Of a stretch of 64,000 bases of DNA, positions 48,409-57,290 are shown one piece after another. The first letter of the stretch is position 1; the number at the start of each line of letters is the position of its first letter. The notes under the pieces were generated by a model. The model saw only the letters and a list, made by a program, of their open reading frames with translations, had not been told where the DNA came from and made no database searches. Origin of the DNA: Laspinema palackyanum D2a (lineage in GTDB: Bacteria; Cyanobacteriota; Cyanobacteriia; Cyanobacteriales; Laspinemataceae). The stretch spans positions 11,306 to 75,305 of the forward strand of contig JAMXFF010000007.1 in the NCBI GenBank assembly GCA_025370845.1, in the 5' to 3' direction. A program made the translations under genes and the position numbers.

Positions 48409-49521
48409 ATGGCAATCATCTCGTCCCATAACCCCACCGATCCACCGAAGAAAGAGCGTAAAACTGCTGAAAAAGGTGCAACCTACAATCCTTCAAATCC
48501 TGGACTCCTCGAACCCCAAGCGACTCCGGAAGAACAAATCAACATTCAGCAGGAAGAAAGCATTCGCCCCCACCGATTGGCTGATTATATCGGACAAAAA
48601 GACTTGAAAGAAGTCCTGGATATTGCCATCAAAGCGGCCCAATCGCGTTCCGAAGCCCTAGATCATTTATTGCTGTATGGTCCCCCGGGTTTAGGCAAAA
48701 CCACAATGGCTTTAATTTTATCCAGTGAAATGAAAGTTGGCTGTAAAATCACCTCAGCCCCTGCTTTAGAACGCCCCCGAGATATCGTCGGGTTACTGGT
48801 GAATCTGCAACCTGGGGATGTGCTGTTCATCGATGAAATTCATCGTCTCAGTCGGATGAGTGAAGAAATTCTCTATCCGGCATTGGAAGATTTTCGCGTA
48901 GATATTACCATCGGCAAAGGACAAAGTGCAAGAACTCGGAGTATTCCCCTGCAACGGTTTACCCTGGTGGGAGCAACCACCCGCATTGGTAATCTCTCCT
49001 CTCCCCTGCGCGATCGCTTCGGGTTGATTCAACGGTTGCGCTTCTACGAGGTGGATGAACTCACGGCGATCGTCCAACGCACTGCCGAACTCCTGCAAAC
49101 CCCCATCACCCCGGATGGATGCGAAGAAATTGCCCGTCGTTCTAGGGGAACTCCCCGCATCGCCAACCGCCTGCTCAAAAGGGTCCGCGATTACGCCCAA
49201 GTCAAGGAATGCGGAGATATTAACGCCTACGTCGCCAATCAAGCCTTAGAATTGTTTAACGTAGACCCGATCGGTCTGGATTGGACCGACCAACGTTTAT
49301 TAAAAATGTTGATTGAAAACTTCAACGGCGGCCCAGTGGGATTGGAAACCCTCGCTGCTGCTGCCGGAGAGGATTCTCAAACGATTGAGGAGGTTTATGA
49401 GCCTTATTTATTGCAAATCGGCTATTTGAATCGCACCCATCGCGGCAGAACCGCCACCCCAGCCGCTTGGCGACATTTCGGCTACAACCCACCCCCGGAA
49501 CAATTGTCTTTGAGGATTTAG
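48409..49521 (+). CDS. ruvB: Holliday junction branch migration ATPase RuvB
   Basis: Hexameric AAA+ motor that drives branch migration with RuvA. 370 residues, with a 50-residue N-terminal extension common in cyanobacteria. The start of the core is [17 protein letters not shown]. Walker A is [14 protein letters not shown], Walker B is [15 protein letters not shown], and sensor I is [19 protein letters not shown]. The C-terminal winged helix ends with [13 protein letters not shown]. No intein. Start ATG at 48409 with AAAGG just upstream. Confidence 0.97.
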   Translation: MAIISSHNPTDPPKKERKTAEKGATYNPSNPGLLEPQATPEEQINIQQEESIRPHRLADYIGQKDLKEVLDIAIKAAQSRSEALDHLLLYGPPGLGKTTMALILSSEMKVGCKITSAPALERPRDIVGLLVNLQPGDVLFIDEIHRLSRMSEEILYPALEDFRVDITIGKGQSARTRSIPLQRFTLVGATTRIGNLSSPLRDRFGLIQRLRFYEVDELTAIVQRTAELLQTPITPDGCEEIARRSRGTPRIANRLLKRVRDYAQVKECGDINAYVANQALELFNVDPIGLDWTDQRLLKMLIENFNGGPVGLETLAAAAGEDSQTIEEVYEPYLLQIGYLNRTHRGRTATPAAWRHFGYNPPPEQLSLRI

Positions 49522-49592
49522 GGTTTTATTTGTCCGATTCCCAAGCAGGATTTAACAGCCCCTATCCATCTAATTTTTTTTACAAATACCCA

Positions 49593-50456
49593 ATGGAGAA
49601 ACGATTGAGAACAACAGCGAATCCTTGGCATCAGCAGGTAATTAGAATCGCATTGCTCTGTTTAGTCTGTTTATTCACTTGGACTGGCACCCTCACCCCA
49701 GCTTATGCCCAATCTGAGGAAGTGGAAACCCGAGGACTGGGGACTGAAGCGATTCTACAACTGGAAGAACTAGGAACACAAGCCTTTGCGGCGATGAATG
49801 CCGGGGATTTAGTGGGGGCCGAAAAATACTGGACTCAGTTTTTAGAACAGGTGCCGGATAATGCGGCTGCCTGGAGTAATCGCGGGAATATCAAGGTGAG
49901 TTTAAATAAACTCGAAGAGGCGATCGCGGACTATAATCAGGCGATCGCACTCGCACCGGAGGCTCCCGACCCCTACCTCAATCGCGGCACAGCCTATGAA
50001 GGATTAAAACGCTGGGACGATGCGATCGCTGACTACAATCACGTCCTCGAACTCGACCCCGAAGACCCTGCCGCCTACAATAATCGCGGCAATGCCGAAG
50101 CCGGACGAGGAAATTGGACAGAGGCAGTTGCCAACTATCAAAAAGCCAGCGAACTCGTCCCAGACTATGCCTTCGCCCGCGCCAATTATACCCTCGCCCT
50201 CTATCAAACCGGGGAAGAAACAGCCGCCATCAAGTCGATGAAAAATATCCTCCGCAAATATCCCAAATTTGCCGATATGCGCGCCGCCCTCACCGCCGCC
50301 CTCTGGACCCAAGGAAATCGCGGCGAAGCCGAAAGCAATTGGGTTGCCGCCGTCGGTTTAGACACCCGCTACAAAGACTTAGACTGGGTTGCCCACACCC
50401 GCCGCTGGCCCCCTGCAATGGTCAGCGCCCTGGAGAAGTTTCTGAAGATTGAGTGA
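49593..50456 (+). CDS. Exported TPR-repeat protein
   Basis: 287 residues from the ATG at 49593. This start gives a signal peptide: basic MEKRLRTTANPWHQQ, hydrophobic IALLCLVCLFTWTGTL, then AYAQ, so the mature protein is in the periplasm or thylakoid lumen. An in-frame ATG at 49467 overlaps ruvB and would bury the signal. Four TPR units follow: AAWSNRGNIKVSLNKLEEAIADYNQAI, then DPYLNRGTAYEGL, AAYNNRGNAEAGR, and FARANYTLALYQT. It is a protein-interaction scaffold. Similar lumenal TPR proteins assist photosystem assembly, but no specific link is seen. Confidence 0.88.
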   Translation: MEKRLRTTANPWHQQVIRIALLCLVCLFTWTGTLTPAYAQSEEVETRGLGTEAILQLEELGTQAFAAMNAGDLVGAEKYWTQFLEQVPDNAAAWSNRGNIKVSLNKLEEAIADYNQAIALAPEAPDPYLNRGTAYEGLKRWDDAIADYNHVLELDPEDPAAYNNRGNAEAGRGNWTEAVANYQKASELVPDYAFARANYTLALYQTGEETAAIKSMKNILRKYPKFADMRAALTAALWTQGNRGEAESNWVAAVGLDTRYKDLDWVAHTRRWPPAMVSALEKFLKIE

Positions 50457-50866
50457 GGGGATGGGGGAGATGGGGGAGACTTACAACGGGAGGTTTACAC
50501 TCATGGTGATTTGCCTTTCGATTAACTGCACCTCCGGTCCCCTCCCCTTGGCAAGGGGAGGGTTAGGGTGGGGTCCTCGTGGAGTGGCGATTCCCTACGG
50601 GAGAGCTTCCGCTTACCGCCACTCCACGCAATCAAAGGAGGCGAGCTCGCCTGTATGGAGCCGGGTGCAAACCTCTTCTTGGTGACGAAAGCGATCGCCA
50701 CCCGTCGGACTCTCCACCCACCCTTTCCTCGTGACGCGCGGTAAGCGGAGCTATCCCGTAGGGAATCGCCCAAGAAGAACCCCACCCTAACCCTCCCCTT
50801 GCCAAGGGGAGGGGAACGGACTTCAGTCGTTCTCTTCGTTCGTAGTAACGACTTCAGTCGTTCTCC
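50457..50866. repeat. Composite inverted element with perfect 36-bp arms and two AACGACT hairpins
   Basis: The outer arms 50539-50574 and 50779-50814 are perfect reverse complements, 36 bp each, built on CCCTCCCCTTGGCAAGGGG. Within lies a second perfect 12-bp inverted repeat CGTGGAGTGGCG/CGCCACTCCACG (about 50579-50632) around a copy of ATTCCCTACGGGAGAGCTTC. An inverted relative of this centre occurs at 50742-50769. Purine microsatellite flanks it on the left (50457-50480), and an AACGACT element lies on the right at 50838-50861, preceded by a partial copy. No transposase ORF is inside. Confidence 0.85.
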
Positions 50867-50897
50867 CCTCCCAGTCTTCACAATCACCCTTTCTCCT

Positions 50898-51707
50898 TCA
50901 TCCTTTACCCCTCACTAACTCCCCAATCAACTCTGGTGTCAACTCCTTAACGTTCCCTAAAACGATCGCCGCCCCTGCTTTTTTCAAACTGGCAATATAG
51001 GCGTTCTTTCTCTCTTCACTCTCTTGCACATGAGGCGGTAAAACCCCCACCCCAATCCAAGTACGGTTCGGCTGCTGTTCCTTCGCTTGGTTAACCGTGT
51101 ACAAATCCGCCACTGTATCTCCCACATACACCACCGGAGCATTCTCAGCACTGGAATATCGAGCTTCTAATTGCTTCAGAGTGGCAAAAAGTCCCGTCGG
51201 GTCTGGCTTCCCCGGCGCATCTTCCATCGCAATCACCACCGGATCTGCTAATCCCAGAGCACCTTCTAAGACATAAGCCGCTTCCGCTCTCATGGCTCCA
51301 CTAAAAAACCCCCAGGGAATTCCCCCTTGGGTCAAACTCTCCAAATAAGCCGGATTGACCAACAATGGCTCTTGACAAATGTAGCCAGTCATGGTATTAG
51401 GGTCGGGACCCCGATAGCGGGATTGAAAAAACGCCACCAGAGTCTCGTAATCAAAGGAGAGGCGATCGCGGCTTTGACCCTGACTCTCTAAATACCGACA
51501 AACTAACTCAAACGAGGCATCCCAATCATTATTCCAGACCCCTTCTGACTTGAGCCTGTCAATGTCTGCCGACGAGGGACGATAAGCCGTTTGGGTAAAG
51601 TGTTCCACCGTATCAGCGATCGCCCTGCGGTAAGAACCACTGACATCCCGAATCACCCCATCAATATCAAAAACTGCGATCGCCGTCGTTGTCATGTTCC
51701 TATCCAT
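50898..51707 (-). CDS. HAD superfamily phosphatase (TIGR01548-like)
   Basis: 269 residues of haloacid dehalogenase fold. Motif I is VFDIDGVIRD near residues 12-21, motif II is FFSGAMRAE, and motifs III/IV are APGKPDPTGLF and VYVGDTVADLY. Members of this cyanobacterial subfamily are often annotated as HAD-IA or phosphoglycolate-like phosphatases, but the substrate is not defined. I use the ATG at 51707, with GGGGAG nine bases upstream; an ATG four codons later is possible. Confidence 0.88.
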   Translation of the reverse strand: MDRNMTTTAIAVFDIDGVIRDVSGSYRRAIADTVEHFTQTAYRPSSADIDRLKSEGVWNNDWDASFELVCRYLESQGQSRDRLSFDYETLVAFFQSRYRGPDPNTMTGYICQEPLLVNPAYLESLTQGGIPWGFFSGAMRAEAAYVLEGALGLADPVVIAMEDAPGKPDPTGLFATLKQLEARYSSAENAPVVYVGDTVADLYTVNQAKEQQPNRTWIGVGVLPPHVQESEERKNAYIASLKKAGAAIVLGNVKELTPELIGELVRGKG

Positions 51708-51986
51708 CGTAAGTAGCTCCCCTCCATAACAGCTTTAAAGTGCTGTTATCCAGAATATAGGCCCTAGAGCATCGATAGTCCCAAGAAAAAAAAGATTGCG
51801 ATCGCCTTTGGTCCAACATCAGGTATAATAAAAAACTGGCCTATTCCCTAAAGAATGGGACCCGGAAAAATTTAGATTTTATTTGAGCCTTTATTTTTCC
51901 AATCTTCGCCTAAGTAGCCCAAAGATGCGCTACAATAAAGCGTTGTACCATTACCAGAAGATTACACAAACCTCAAGGAGGTGTGA

Positions 51987-52286
51987 TTGTCAAAGTTCAT
52001 TTTAAAAGTTCTCTGGTTAGAGGACAACGTCGCGATCGCAGTTGATCAAGTTGTGGGTAAGGGAACCAGCCCTTTAACCCGGTACTTCTTCTGGCCTCGG
52101 AATGATGCCTGGGAAGAACTAAAAAATGAGTTAGAAGCGAAGCACTGGATCTCCGAAACTGACCGCGTAGAGTTGCTCAACAAAGCCACTGAAGTCATTA
52201 ACTACTGGCAAGAAGAAGGCAGAAGGCAGCCAATGATGGAAGCTCAGTCCAAATTTCCGGAAGTGGCCTTTACAGGTAGCAGCTGA
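51987..52286 (+). CDS. Ribosomal protein PSRP-3 (Ycf65-like)
   Basis: 99-residue ribosome-associated protein of the PSRP-3/Ycf65 family, found in cyanobacteria and plastids as a component of the small subunit. It has [18 protein letters not shown] and [20 protein letters not shown]. The start is the TTG at 51987, preceded by AAGGAGGTG at 51975-51983. Translation from TTG gives the normal N-terminus. A strong terminator follows at 52314. Confidence 0.94.
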   Translation: MSKFILKVLWLEDNVAIAVDQVVGKGTSPLTRYFFWPRNDAWEELKNELEAKHWISETDRVELLNKATEVINYWQEEGRRQPMMEAQSKFPEVAFTGSS

Positions 52287-52313
52287 AGCCCTGAGTTATC
52301 AAACCTTCTGGCA

Positions 52314-52351
52314 GCGGATATCTCCAAAAAGATATCCGCTGATTGTTTTTG
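52314..52351 (+). terminator. Rho-independent terminator after the PSRP-3 gene
   Basis: Perfect 11-bp stem AGCGGATATCT/AGATATCCGCT (52314-52341) with a 6-nt loop. A T-rich run ends at about 52351. It lies 28 bp after the PSRP-3 stop. Confidence 0.9.
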
Positions 52352-52460
52352 ACTACCTCCGGTGATCAAGATCACCCGAGATGGGCCAAAGAATCAACCC
52401 TATCCCAAAAAGAACAGTTACCATAGAATTGAGCACTTACACTCAACAGGTTGACAGTTT

Positions 52461-53180
52461 ATGACTGGTGTTGTTCAATCTCCTCTAAATGCCGAGCAAG
52501 TTTATGTCTGGCTGAGGGGACTATTAACCATTGCCTGGGCAGATGGTCACTTCGATCAAGAAGAAAAAGACTTAATTGCGGAACTGACTCAGGAAGAATT
52601 AGAACCCTCAATTAACTTGGGTGAACTCCAACCCATCAAACCCCAAGATTTAGCGGCGGTTTTAGGCAACGAACCCATCATTGCCGAAAACTTCTTAAGA
52701 ACGGCGGTTATGGTTGCCATAGCTGATGGAGTTTATTCCCCCAGTGAAGAGGAAAAATTATATGAGTTTTGCCACGCACTCGGACAAAACTCTAAAGTTT
52801 TAGAAGCCCTCCGCCATACCCTCTGGGATGGCAGAAATACTCAACTCAACCATTCCGAGGCGACTACCTCCCCTGAGGGGGCAGGGGCAGTGGGTCTGCA
52901 CCCAGGTCCCAAACACCAGGGGGATGTCCTCTCTCCCGTGCGCCATTGGCTGGATGATTGGGAAATCCATGACCCCCGACTGGCTAGATTTCTCTGCAAA
53001 ATGATTCCACCGCAATGCCCATTTGAACGAGATATCCATTTATTCGGCAATAAGGTGGTCCATATTCCCCCCCTGTGCCATATCAATCCGCTTTATGAGC
53101 AAATGGTGGGTTTACGCTTCCGCGCTTTATCCTACTTAGCCGATGAATGCGGGGAAGATGTCACCCCCTATTGCCAATAA
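52461..53180 (+). CDS. TerB-like domain fused to Mo-dependent nitrogenase C-terminal-type domain
   Basis: 239 residues. The N-terminal ~115 residues are helical, with TerB-like acidic motifs (WADGHFDQEEKDLI, and IADGVYSPSEEEKL). The C-terminal part (PRLARFLCKMIPPQCPFERDI...LCHINPLYEQ) is the cyanobacterial domain usually called Mo-dependent nitrogenase C-terminal. That label does not show a nitrogenase role, because no nif gene is near. The linker is Gly/Pro-rich. Start ATG at 52461. The conserved cysteines CKMIPPQC may bind metal. Function unknown. Confidence 0.8.
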   Translation: MTGVVQSPLNAEQVYVWLRGLLTIAWADGHFDQEEKDLIAELTQEELEPSINLGELQPIKPQDLAAVLGNEPIIAENFLRTAVMVAIADGVYSPSEEEKLYEFCHALGQNSKVLEALRHTLWDGRNTQLNHSEATTSPEGAGAVGLHPGPKHQGDVLSPVRHWLDDWEIHDPRLARFLCKMIPPQCPFERDIHLFGNKVVHIPPLCHINPLYEQMVGLRFRALSYLADECGEDVTPYCQ

Positions 53181-53271
53181 TCCCGACCACTCGCCAATGA
53201 CTCCAGAGTCCTTTGTTGAGGGGTTCAGGGTGTAGAACGAACTTACTTTTGACAAAGGACCAAGGACAATC

Positions 53272-54312
53272 ATGCAATTTATCGATCGCGTAGAAATAGA
53301 AGTCGCTGGTGGCAAGGGTGGCGATGGCATCGTCGCTTTCCGCCGGGAAAAATATGTCCCGGCGGGTGGCCCCGCTGGAGGCAATGGCGGTAAGGGTGGT
53401 TCAGTCATTCTCCGGGCTGTAGAACATCTGCAAACCCTGTTAGATTTTAGATACAACCGCCGAATTGAGGGAGAAAACGGACAACGAGGCGGTCCCAATA
53501 ATCGGACGGGGGCTTCTGGAGGCGATCGCATCGTTCAGGTCCCCGTCGGCACAATGGTTTATGACGCCACCACCGAAGAAGTCATCGGGGACCTCATCGA
53601 ACCCGAGCAAACCTTAGTGGTTGCAGCAGGCGGAAAAGGCGGACTCGGCAACAAACATTTCCTCAGCAACAGCAACCGTGCACCCGAATATGCCTTACCG
53701 GGACTGGAAGGAGAAGAGAGGTTTCTCCGCCTAGAACTGAAACTGTTAGCGGAAGTCGGCATCGTCGGGAAACCCAATGCCGGTAAATCTACTTTAATTT
53801 CCGCCCTCTCTGCCTCCCGTCCCAAAATTGCCGATTATCCCTTTACAACCCTGGTCCCGAACTTAGGGGTCGTCAGAAAACCCAGTGGAGACGGCACCGT
53901 ATTCGCGGATATTCCCGGATTAATTGAAGGGGCGCATCTGGGGGCCGGTTTGGGCCATGAGTTCTTACGCCATATCGAACGCACCCGGGTGTTGTTGCAT
54001 CTGGTGGATATCACGGCACCGGATCCGATTGAAGACTATGAGATGATTCAGCAGGAGTTGGCTGCCTATGGGCGGGATTTGCTGAATCGGCCCCAAATTG
54101 TGGCGTTAAACAAGATGGACGCTTGCGATCGCACTGAAGAAGAAATCGAGGCGATCGCCACTCGCCTAAGTGAACTCTCCCAATCCCCCACCCCCATCTT
54201 TCAAATCTCCGCCGTCTCCCGCCTAGGACTAGACCCCCTCCTCCAAGACATCTGGACCACCATCGATCGCCTCAAAGAAGAACGCGACCTAATCCAAAAT
54301 CTAAGTTCGTAG
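53272..54312 (+). CDS. obgE: GTPase ObgE/CgtA
   Basis: Ribosome-assembly GTPase, 346 residues. The N-terminal Obg fold is Gly-rich ([32 protein letters not shown]). The G domain has G1 [10 protein letters not shown]3 [10 protein letters not shown], and G4 NKMDAC. No C-terminal OCT domain is present, as in many cyanobacteria. Start ATG at 53272. The last codons are CTA AGT TCG TAG: the stop lies in a GTTCGTAGTAACG repeat that begins at 54305, so the natural 3' end has been replaced or formed by the repeat. Truncation, if any, is small. Confidence 0.96.
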   Translation: MQFIDRVEIEVAGGKGGDGIVAFRREKYVPAGGPAGGNGGKGGSVILRAVEHLQTLLDFRYNRRIEGENGQRGGPNNRTGASGGDRIVQVPVGTMVYDATTEEVIGDLIEPEQTLVVAAGGKGGLGNKHFLSNSNRAPEYALPGLEGEERFLRLELKLLAEVGIVGKPNAGKSTLISALSASRPKIADYPFTTLVPNLGVVRKPSGDGTVFADIPGLIEGAHLGAGLGHEFLRHIERTRVLLHLVDITAPDPIEDYEMIQQELAAYGRDLLNRPQIVALNKMDACDRTEEEIEAIATRLSELSQSPTPIFQISAVSRLGLDPLLQDIWTTIDRLKEERDLIQNLSS

Positions 54313-54422
54313 TAACGCCTTCAGGCGTTCTCCCCCGTTCGTAGTAACGCCTTCAGGCGTTCTCCCCCGTTCGTAGTAACGCCTTCAGTCGTTTCCCCGT
54401 TCGTAGTAACGACTTCAGTCGT
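54305..54422. repeat. Four GTTCGTAGTAACG hairpin elements after obgE
   Basis: Copies in order: AACGCCTTCAGGCGTT twice, AACGCCTTCAGTCGTT (a hybrid with one unpaired position), and AACGACTTCAGTCGTT. The first supplies the obgE stop codon. The array shows that C/G and A/T versions of one base pair coexist side by side. Confidence 0.88.
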
Positions 54423-54430
54423 TCTCCCCC

Positions 54431-54470
54431 CTAAATGTAGAGGCGATTCGCGAATCGCCTCTACATTTAG
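54431..54470. repeat. Perfect 40-bp palindrome
   Basis: Arms CTAAATGTAGAGGCGATTCG and CGAATCGCCTCTACATTTAG. It is the same family as the 30-bp palindrome at 35703-35732, with one base pair changed in both arms. It could terminate obgE transcription. Confidence 0.8.
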
Positions 54471-54529
54471 GGTTTCATGTTAAAGATTGCATATAAAGGT
54501 TCCTGGACTCATCAAGTACAGATTTTCGA

Positions 54530-54609
54530 GGAGTGCGAGCATCTTGCTCGCTATCCTCAAGAGCGAGCAAGATGCAAAGCCTTCGGCATAGCTTCGCTTA
54601 CCGCACTCC
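54530..54609. repeat. 80-bp inverted element GGAGTGCG...CGCACTCC
   Basis: Outer arms GGAGTGCG/CGCACTCC enclose a 14-bp perfect stem GCATCTTGCTCGCT/AGCGAGCAAGATGC and the text GCTTCGCTTACCGC. The last part is shared with the element at about 50605-50625. The remaining spacer to 54872 has no gene that I can support. Confidence 0.75.
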
Positions 54610-54872
54610 AAAAACGTACCTCATAACTGGGGGAAACGCTATAAGTCCTGAATCATTTCCCCCTCTTTAACCACCCCACTTACTAACCCACTCCCAATTC
54701 CCACCCTAACCCAAAGGGCTGCATCCACCAGACCCCAAAACCCAGGCCCCTAGTCCGAACCTCCCCACTCGTAAAATTACTAATCAATAATCGAGCATCC
54801 ACCCCCGCGCCCCGTCCAGCAACACGCTACTATTGATAGAGAAACCGCCATGAATTCGAGCTAAAACTTGAC

Positions 54873-55526
54873 ATGAACTCACCCATACAGGCAGTTCAAT
54901 CTCCCTACTACGGAGATGGATATCAACGGACACCCCCCCCAGATTTACCCTCCTTGTTGCTCAAGGAGCGGATTGTCTATCTGGGGATGCCCCTAGTGCC
55001 GCAGGTTACTGAACTCATCATCTCCGAACTGCTGTATTTGCAGTATGATGACCCAGAAAAACCAATCAACATCTATATCAACTCAACTGGCACCTCAAAT
55101 GAAAGCGGCGAACCCGTAGCCTTTGAAACCGAAGCCTTTGCCATCTGCGACACCATCAAATACATCAAACCGCCTGTCAACACCATCTGTATCGGCATGG
55201 CAGTGGGAATGTCAGCAATGCTGCTCTCGGCGGGGACCAAAGGATGCCGCACCAGTTTACCCAATGCCACAATCGTGCTGCATCAACCCAAGAGTTATAC
55301 TCGGGGTCAAGCCTCAGATATTCAAATTCGAGCGAAGGAAGTCTTAGCCAATCGCCAGACGATGATCGAGATCCTCGCCGAAAATACAGGTCAGACCCCC
55401 GAAAAAATTATCAAAGACATGGATCGGGTGTTTTATCTGAACCCGCATGACGCGGTAGAATACGGACTCATCGATCGCGTCTTGGAAGCTAAAGACTTAG
55501 CGCATCCCGTACCCGCCATTGTCTAA
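54873..55526 (+). CDS. clpR: ClpR, ClpP-like subunit lacking the catalytic serine
   Basis: 217-residue member of the ClpP fold. The position of the catalytic serine (AASMGS in ClpP) reads AVGMSA, with Gly at residue 112, so it should be inactive, while the following HQP motif remains. In cyanobacteria ClpR joins ClpP3 in a mixed ring of the essential Clp protease core. Start ATG at 54873. It precedes clpP3 by about 78 bp on the same strand, so the two subunits are coexpressed. Confidence 0.95.
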   Translation: MNSPIQAVQSPYYGDGYQRTPPPDLPSLLLKERIVYLGMPLVPQVTELIISELLYLQYDDPEKPINIYINSTGTSNESGEPVAFETEAFAICDTIKYIKPPVNTICIGMAVGMSAMLLSAGTKGCRTSLPNATIVLHQPKSYTRGQASDIQIRAKEVLANRQTMIEILAENTGQTPEKIIKDMDRVFYLNPHDAVEYGLIDRVLEAKDLAHPVPAIV

Positions 55527-55603
55527 TCCATTGAGAGTTTAGACGGTGAGGATGCTAACTCCTCACCTCTGGTTTGTTGAATCTAACATCGGAGTCTCAC
55601 ATC

Positions 55604-56197
55604 ATGCCTATCGGTTACCCAAAAGTTCCTTATCGCCTGCCGGGAGATACTTATACACAGTGGATTGATTTAGAAACCCGGTTGTATCAAGAACGCATTA
55701 TCTTCCTGGGTAGCGAAGTTGATGACCAAATTGCGAATAAAATCATTGCCATCATGCTGTATCTCGACTCGGAGGAAGCAGGCAAAGATATCATTCTCTA
55801 TATCAACTCTCCTGGGGGTTCCGTTACCTCTGGCATGGCAATTTACGATACCATGCAGCACATTAAATCTGATGTGGTCACCATTTGCGTAGGTCTAGCG
55901 GCCTCGATGGGTTCCTTCCTCCTAGCGGCGGGAGCACCGGGCAAACGGCTGGCCCTTCCCCACTCCCGGATCATGATTCACCAACCCTCTGGCGGAGTCC
56001 GGGGTCAAGCCTCGGATATTGAAATCGAGGCCAGGGAAATCGTGCGAATTCGCCGTCAGCTTAACCAAATCTACGCCGATCGCACCCATCAAAACCTGGA
56101 AAAAATTGAGAAAGACATGGACCGCGACTTCTTCATGGGAGCACAGGAAGCCAAAGACTATGGCCTCATTGATCGCGTGATTGAAGAACGTCCTTAA
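55604..56197 (+). CDS. clpP: ClpP3 protease subunit
   Basis: Catalytic serine peptidase subunit of the mixed ClpP3/R core. 197 residues from the ATG at 55604 ([14 protein letters not shown]), with CGGAG about ten bases upstream; an in-frame TTG at 55574 is less likely. Catalytic Ser101 lies in AASMGSF, His126 in MIHQPSGG, and the Asp is in DRDFFM. Paired with the upstream clpR, as in other cyanobacteria. Confidence 0.96.
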   Translation: MPIGYPKVPYRLPGDTYTQWIDLETRLYQERIIFLGSEVDDQIANKIIAIMLYLDSEEAGKDIILYINSPGGSVTSGMAIYDTMQHIKSDVVTICVGLAASMGSFLLAAGAPGKRLALPHSRIMIHQPSGGVRGQASDIEIEAREIVRIRRQLNQIYADRTHQNLEKIEKDMDRDFFMGAQEAKDYGLIDRVIEERP

Positions 56198-56344
56198 CTG
56201 CAAGAGTAGGGATTTCCTGGGGGGACGAGGGTAAAATTTTATCCTTGTCCCCTCATCCTTGCTCCCAATTGGGTAATATCCTAACTATCCTAACTTGTGG
56301 AAAAATGGCAGAATTTCTATCCAACTCTGCCATTTTTAATCAGA

Positions 56345-56959
56345 ATGACTATCGAAGAATGCTATAGCGTATTAGGTTTGAAAGTAGGTGCGACCCTAGA
56401 AGAGGTCAAGACGTCGTACCGCGTATTGGCGCGGCAATATCATCCCGACGTGAATCCCGGGGACGGGCGATCGCATGATAGATTTGTCGAGCTTAATCAA
56501 GCCTATCACCGCCTGCTAGAAGTTGCCAAACCTGCCGCCCAAGTTAGACAACCCAGCAGCACCCCACCCACATCCACCCCCGCCACTGCCCCAAAAACCA
56601 CCGTTAAGACGCGAGTCACTCGCAAAGAACCGGAGTTTCGGAATAATCCCCGGTTAACGGACTTGGAACAACTCCTCAAACAGCGGGGGTATTTACAATT
56701 ACAGGATTTTTTAAAAGCGCAACGCTTCCCCCGCGCCGTGGCATTAGTTGATGCACTCGCACAACGGCTACCCCAGGACCCGGAAGTGAGGCAATGGCAG
56801 GCGATCGCCTATCAACGCTGGGGACGCCATGCGATCGCTGCCGGAGACCTAGATAAAGCCAGAATTTACTTAAAAAAAGCCCTCCGCATCGACCCCCACA
56901 ATCGATCGCTCTGGATGGAAGTCGAACGAGATTTTCGGCGTCTGGAGCAAATTTTCTAG
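56345..56959 (+). CDS. J-domain protein with C-terminal helical region
   Basis: 204 residues from the ATG at 56345 (MTIEECYSVLGLK). The J domain (residues 1-65) has the HPD motif in ARQYHPDVNPGDG. A Pro/Thr-rich linker (about 75-100) follows, then a helical TPR-like part (AIAAGDLDKARIYLKKALRIDPHNRSLW). It should recruit Hsp70 (DnaK) to a client through the C-terminal part. An upstream in-frame ATG at 56297 would add a non-conserved extension. It is the last housekeeping gene before the cas operon. Confidence 0.9.
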   Translation: MTIEECYSVLGLKVGATLEEVKTSYRVLARQYHPDVNPGDGRSHDRFVELNQAYHRLLEVAKPAAQVRQPSSTPPTSTPATAPKTTVKTRVTRKEPEFRNNPRLTDLEQLLKQRGYLQLQDFLKAQRFPRAVALVDALAQRLPQDPEVRQWQAIAYQRWGRHAIAAGDLDKARIYLKKALRIDPHNRSLWMEVERDFRRLEQIF

Positions 56960-57154
56960 GGCAATCCTCGGGTAAGTTATGACCCAGGATAGTTAGAAAT
57001 GATGAGTCCCTCTCCAAAGAGGTCTGAGTCCTGAATCAGTAACAACCCGCACCCAGGCATGATCGGATTATCCGGACAAAGCCTGCCAACGCTTCGCTTC
57101 AAGAGAAAACCCACAGTTGAAAACCGGATTTGGGATGATTTGACGGTTCACCCT

Positions 57155-57184
57155 TGACAAGTCAAAACGACCTACGTTAGAATC
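57155..57184 (+). promoter_or_regulatory. Sigma70-type promoter ahead of the cas leader
   Basis: TTGACA (57155-57160), 18-bp spacer, TAGAAT (57179-57184). The -35 lies inside a small palindrome TTGACAAGTCAA, which could be an operator. The predicted start is near 57191, only a few bases before the leader ORF. It is the best promoter match I found in this region. Confidence 0.65.
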
Positions 57185-57197
57185 GATTCACCTAAGA

Positions 57198-57290
57198 TGC
57201 AGATGTTGCGAAGTAAATCTGAAAACATCAGCGTTGAGCACTTGCGGAGTAAGTCTGAATTGCCAAAAAGCAGGCGCTTAGAGCGGTAAG
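57198..57290 (+). CDS. Possible 30-residue leader ORF upstream of cas6
   Basis: ATG at 57198 (or 57204), stop TAA at 57288. The peptide contains MLRSKSE and again LRSKSE, then a basic end SRRLER. Its second ATG begins the 20-base string ATGTTGCGAAGTAAATCTGA, which also forms the start of cas6 at 57414. No ribosome binding site is seen, and the predicted mRNA start is only a few bases upstream, so translation would be leaderless. The Myxococcus dev operon also opens with a small gene (devI), an analogy only. It may not be translated. Confidence 0.3.

Noticed and set aside
50522-50887. 121-residue minus-strand ORF
   Set aside because: It lies almost wholly within the inverted repeat element, and its sequence is that of the repeats.
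57207-57260. Two TTGCGRAGTAARTCTGA copies 36 bp apart as a mini CRISPR array
   Set aside because: The copies are only 17 bases, have no internal palindrome, and lie in frame in an ORF that matches the start of cas6. No typical cyanobacterial repeat end (GAAAC) pattern is seen. I treat them as leader repeats.
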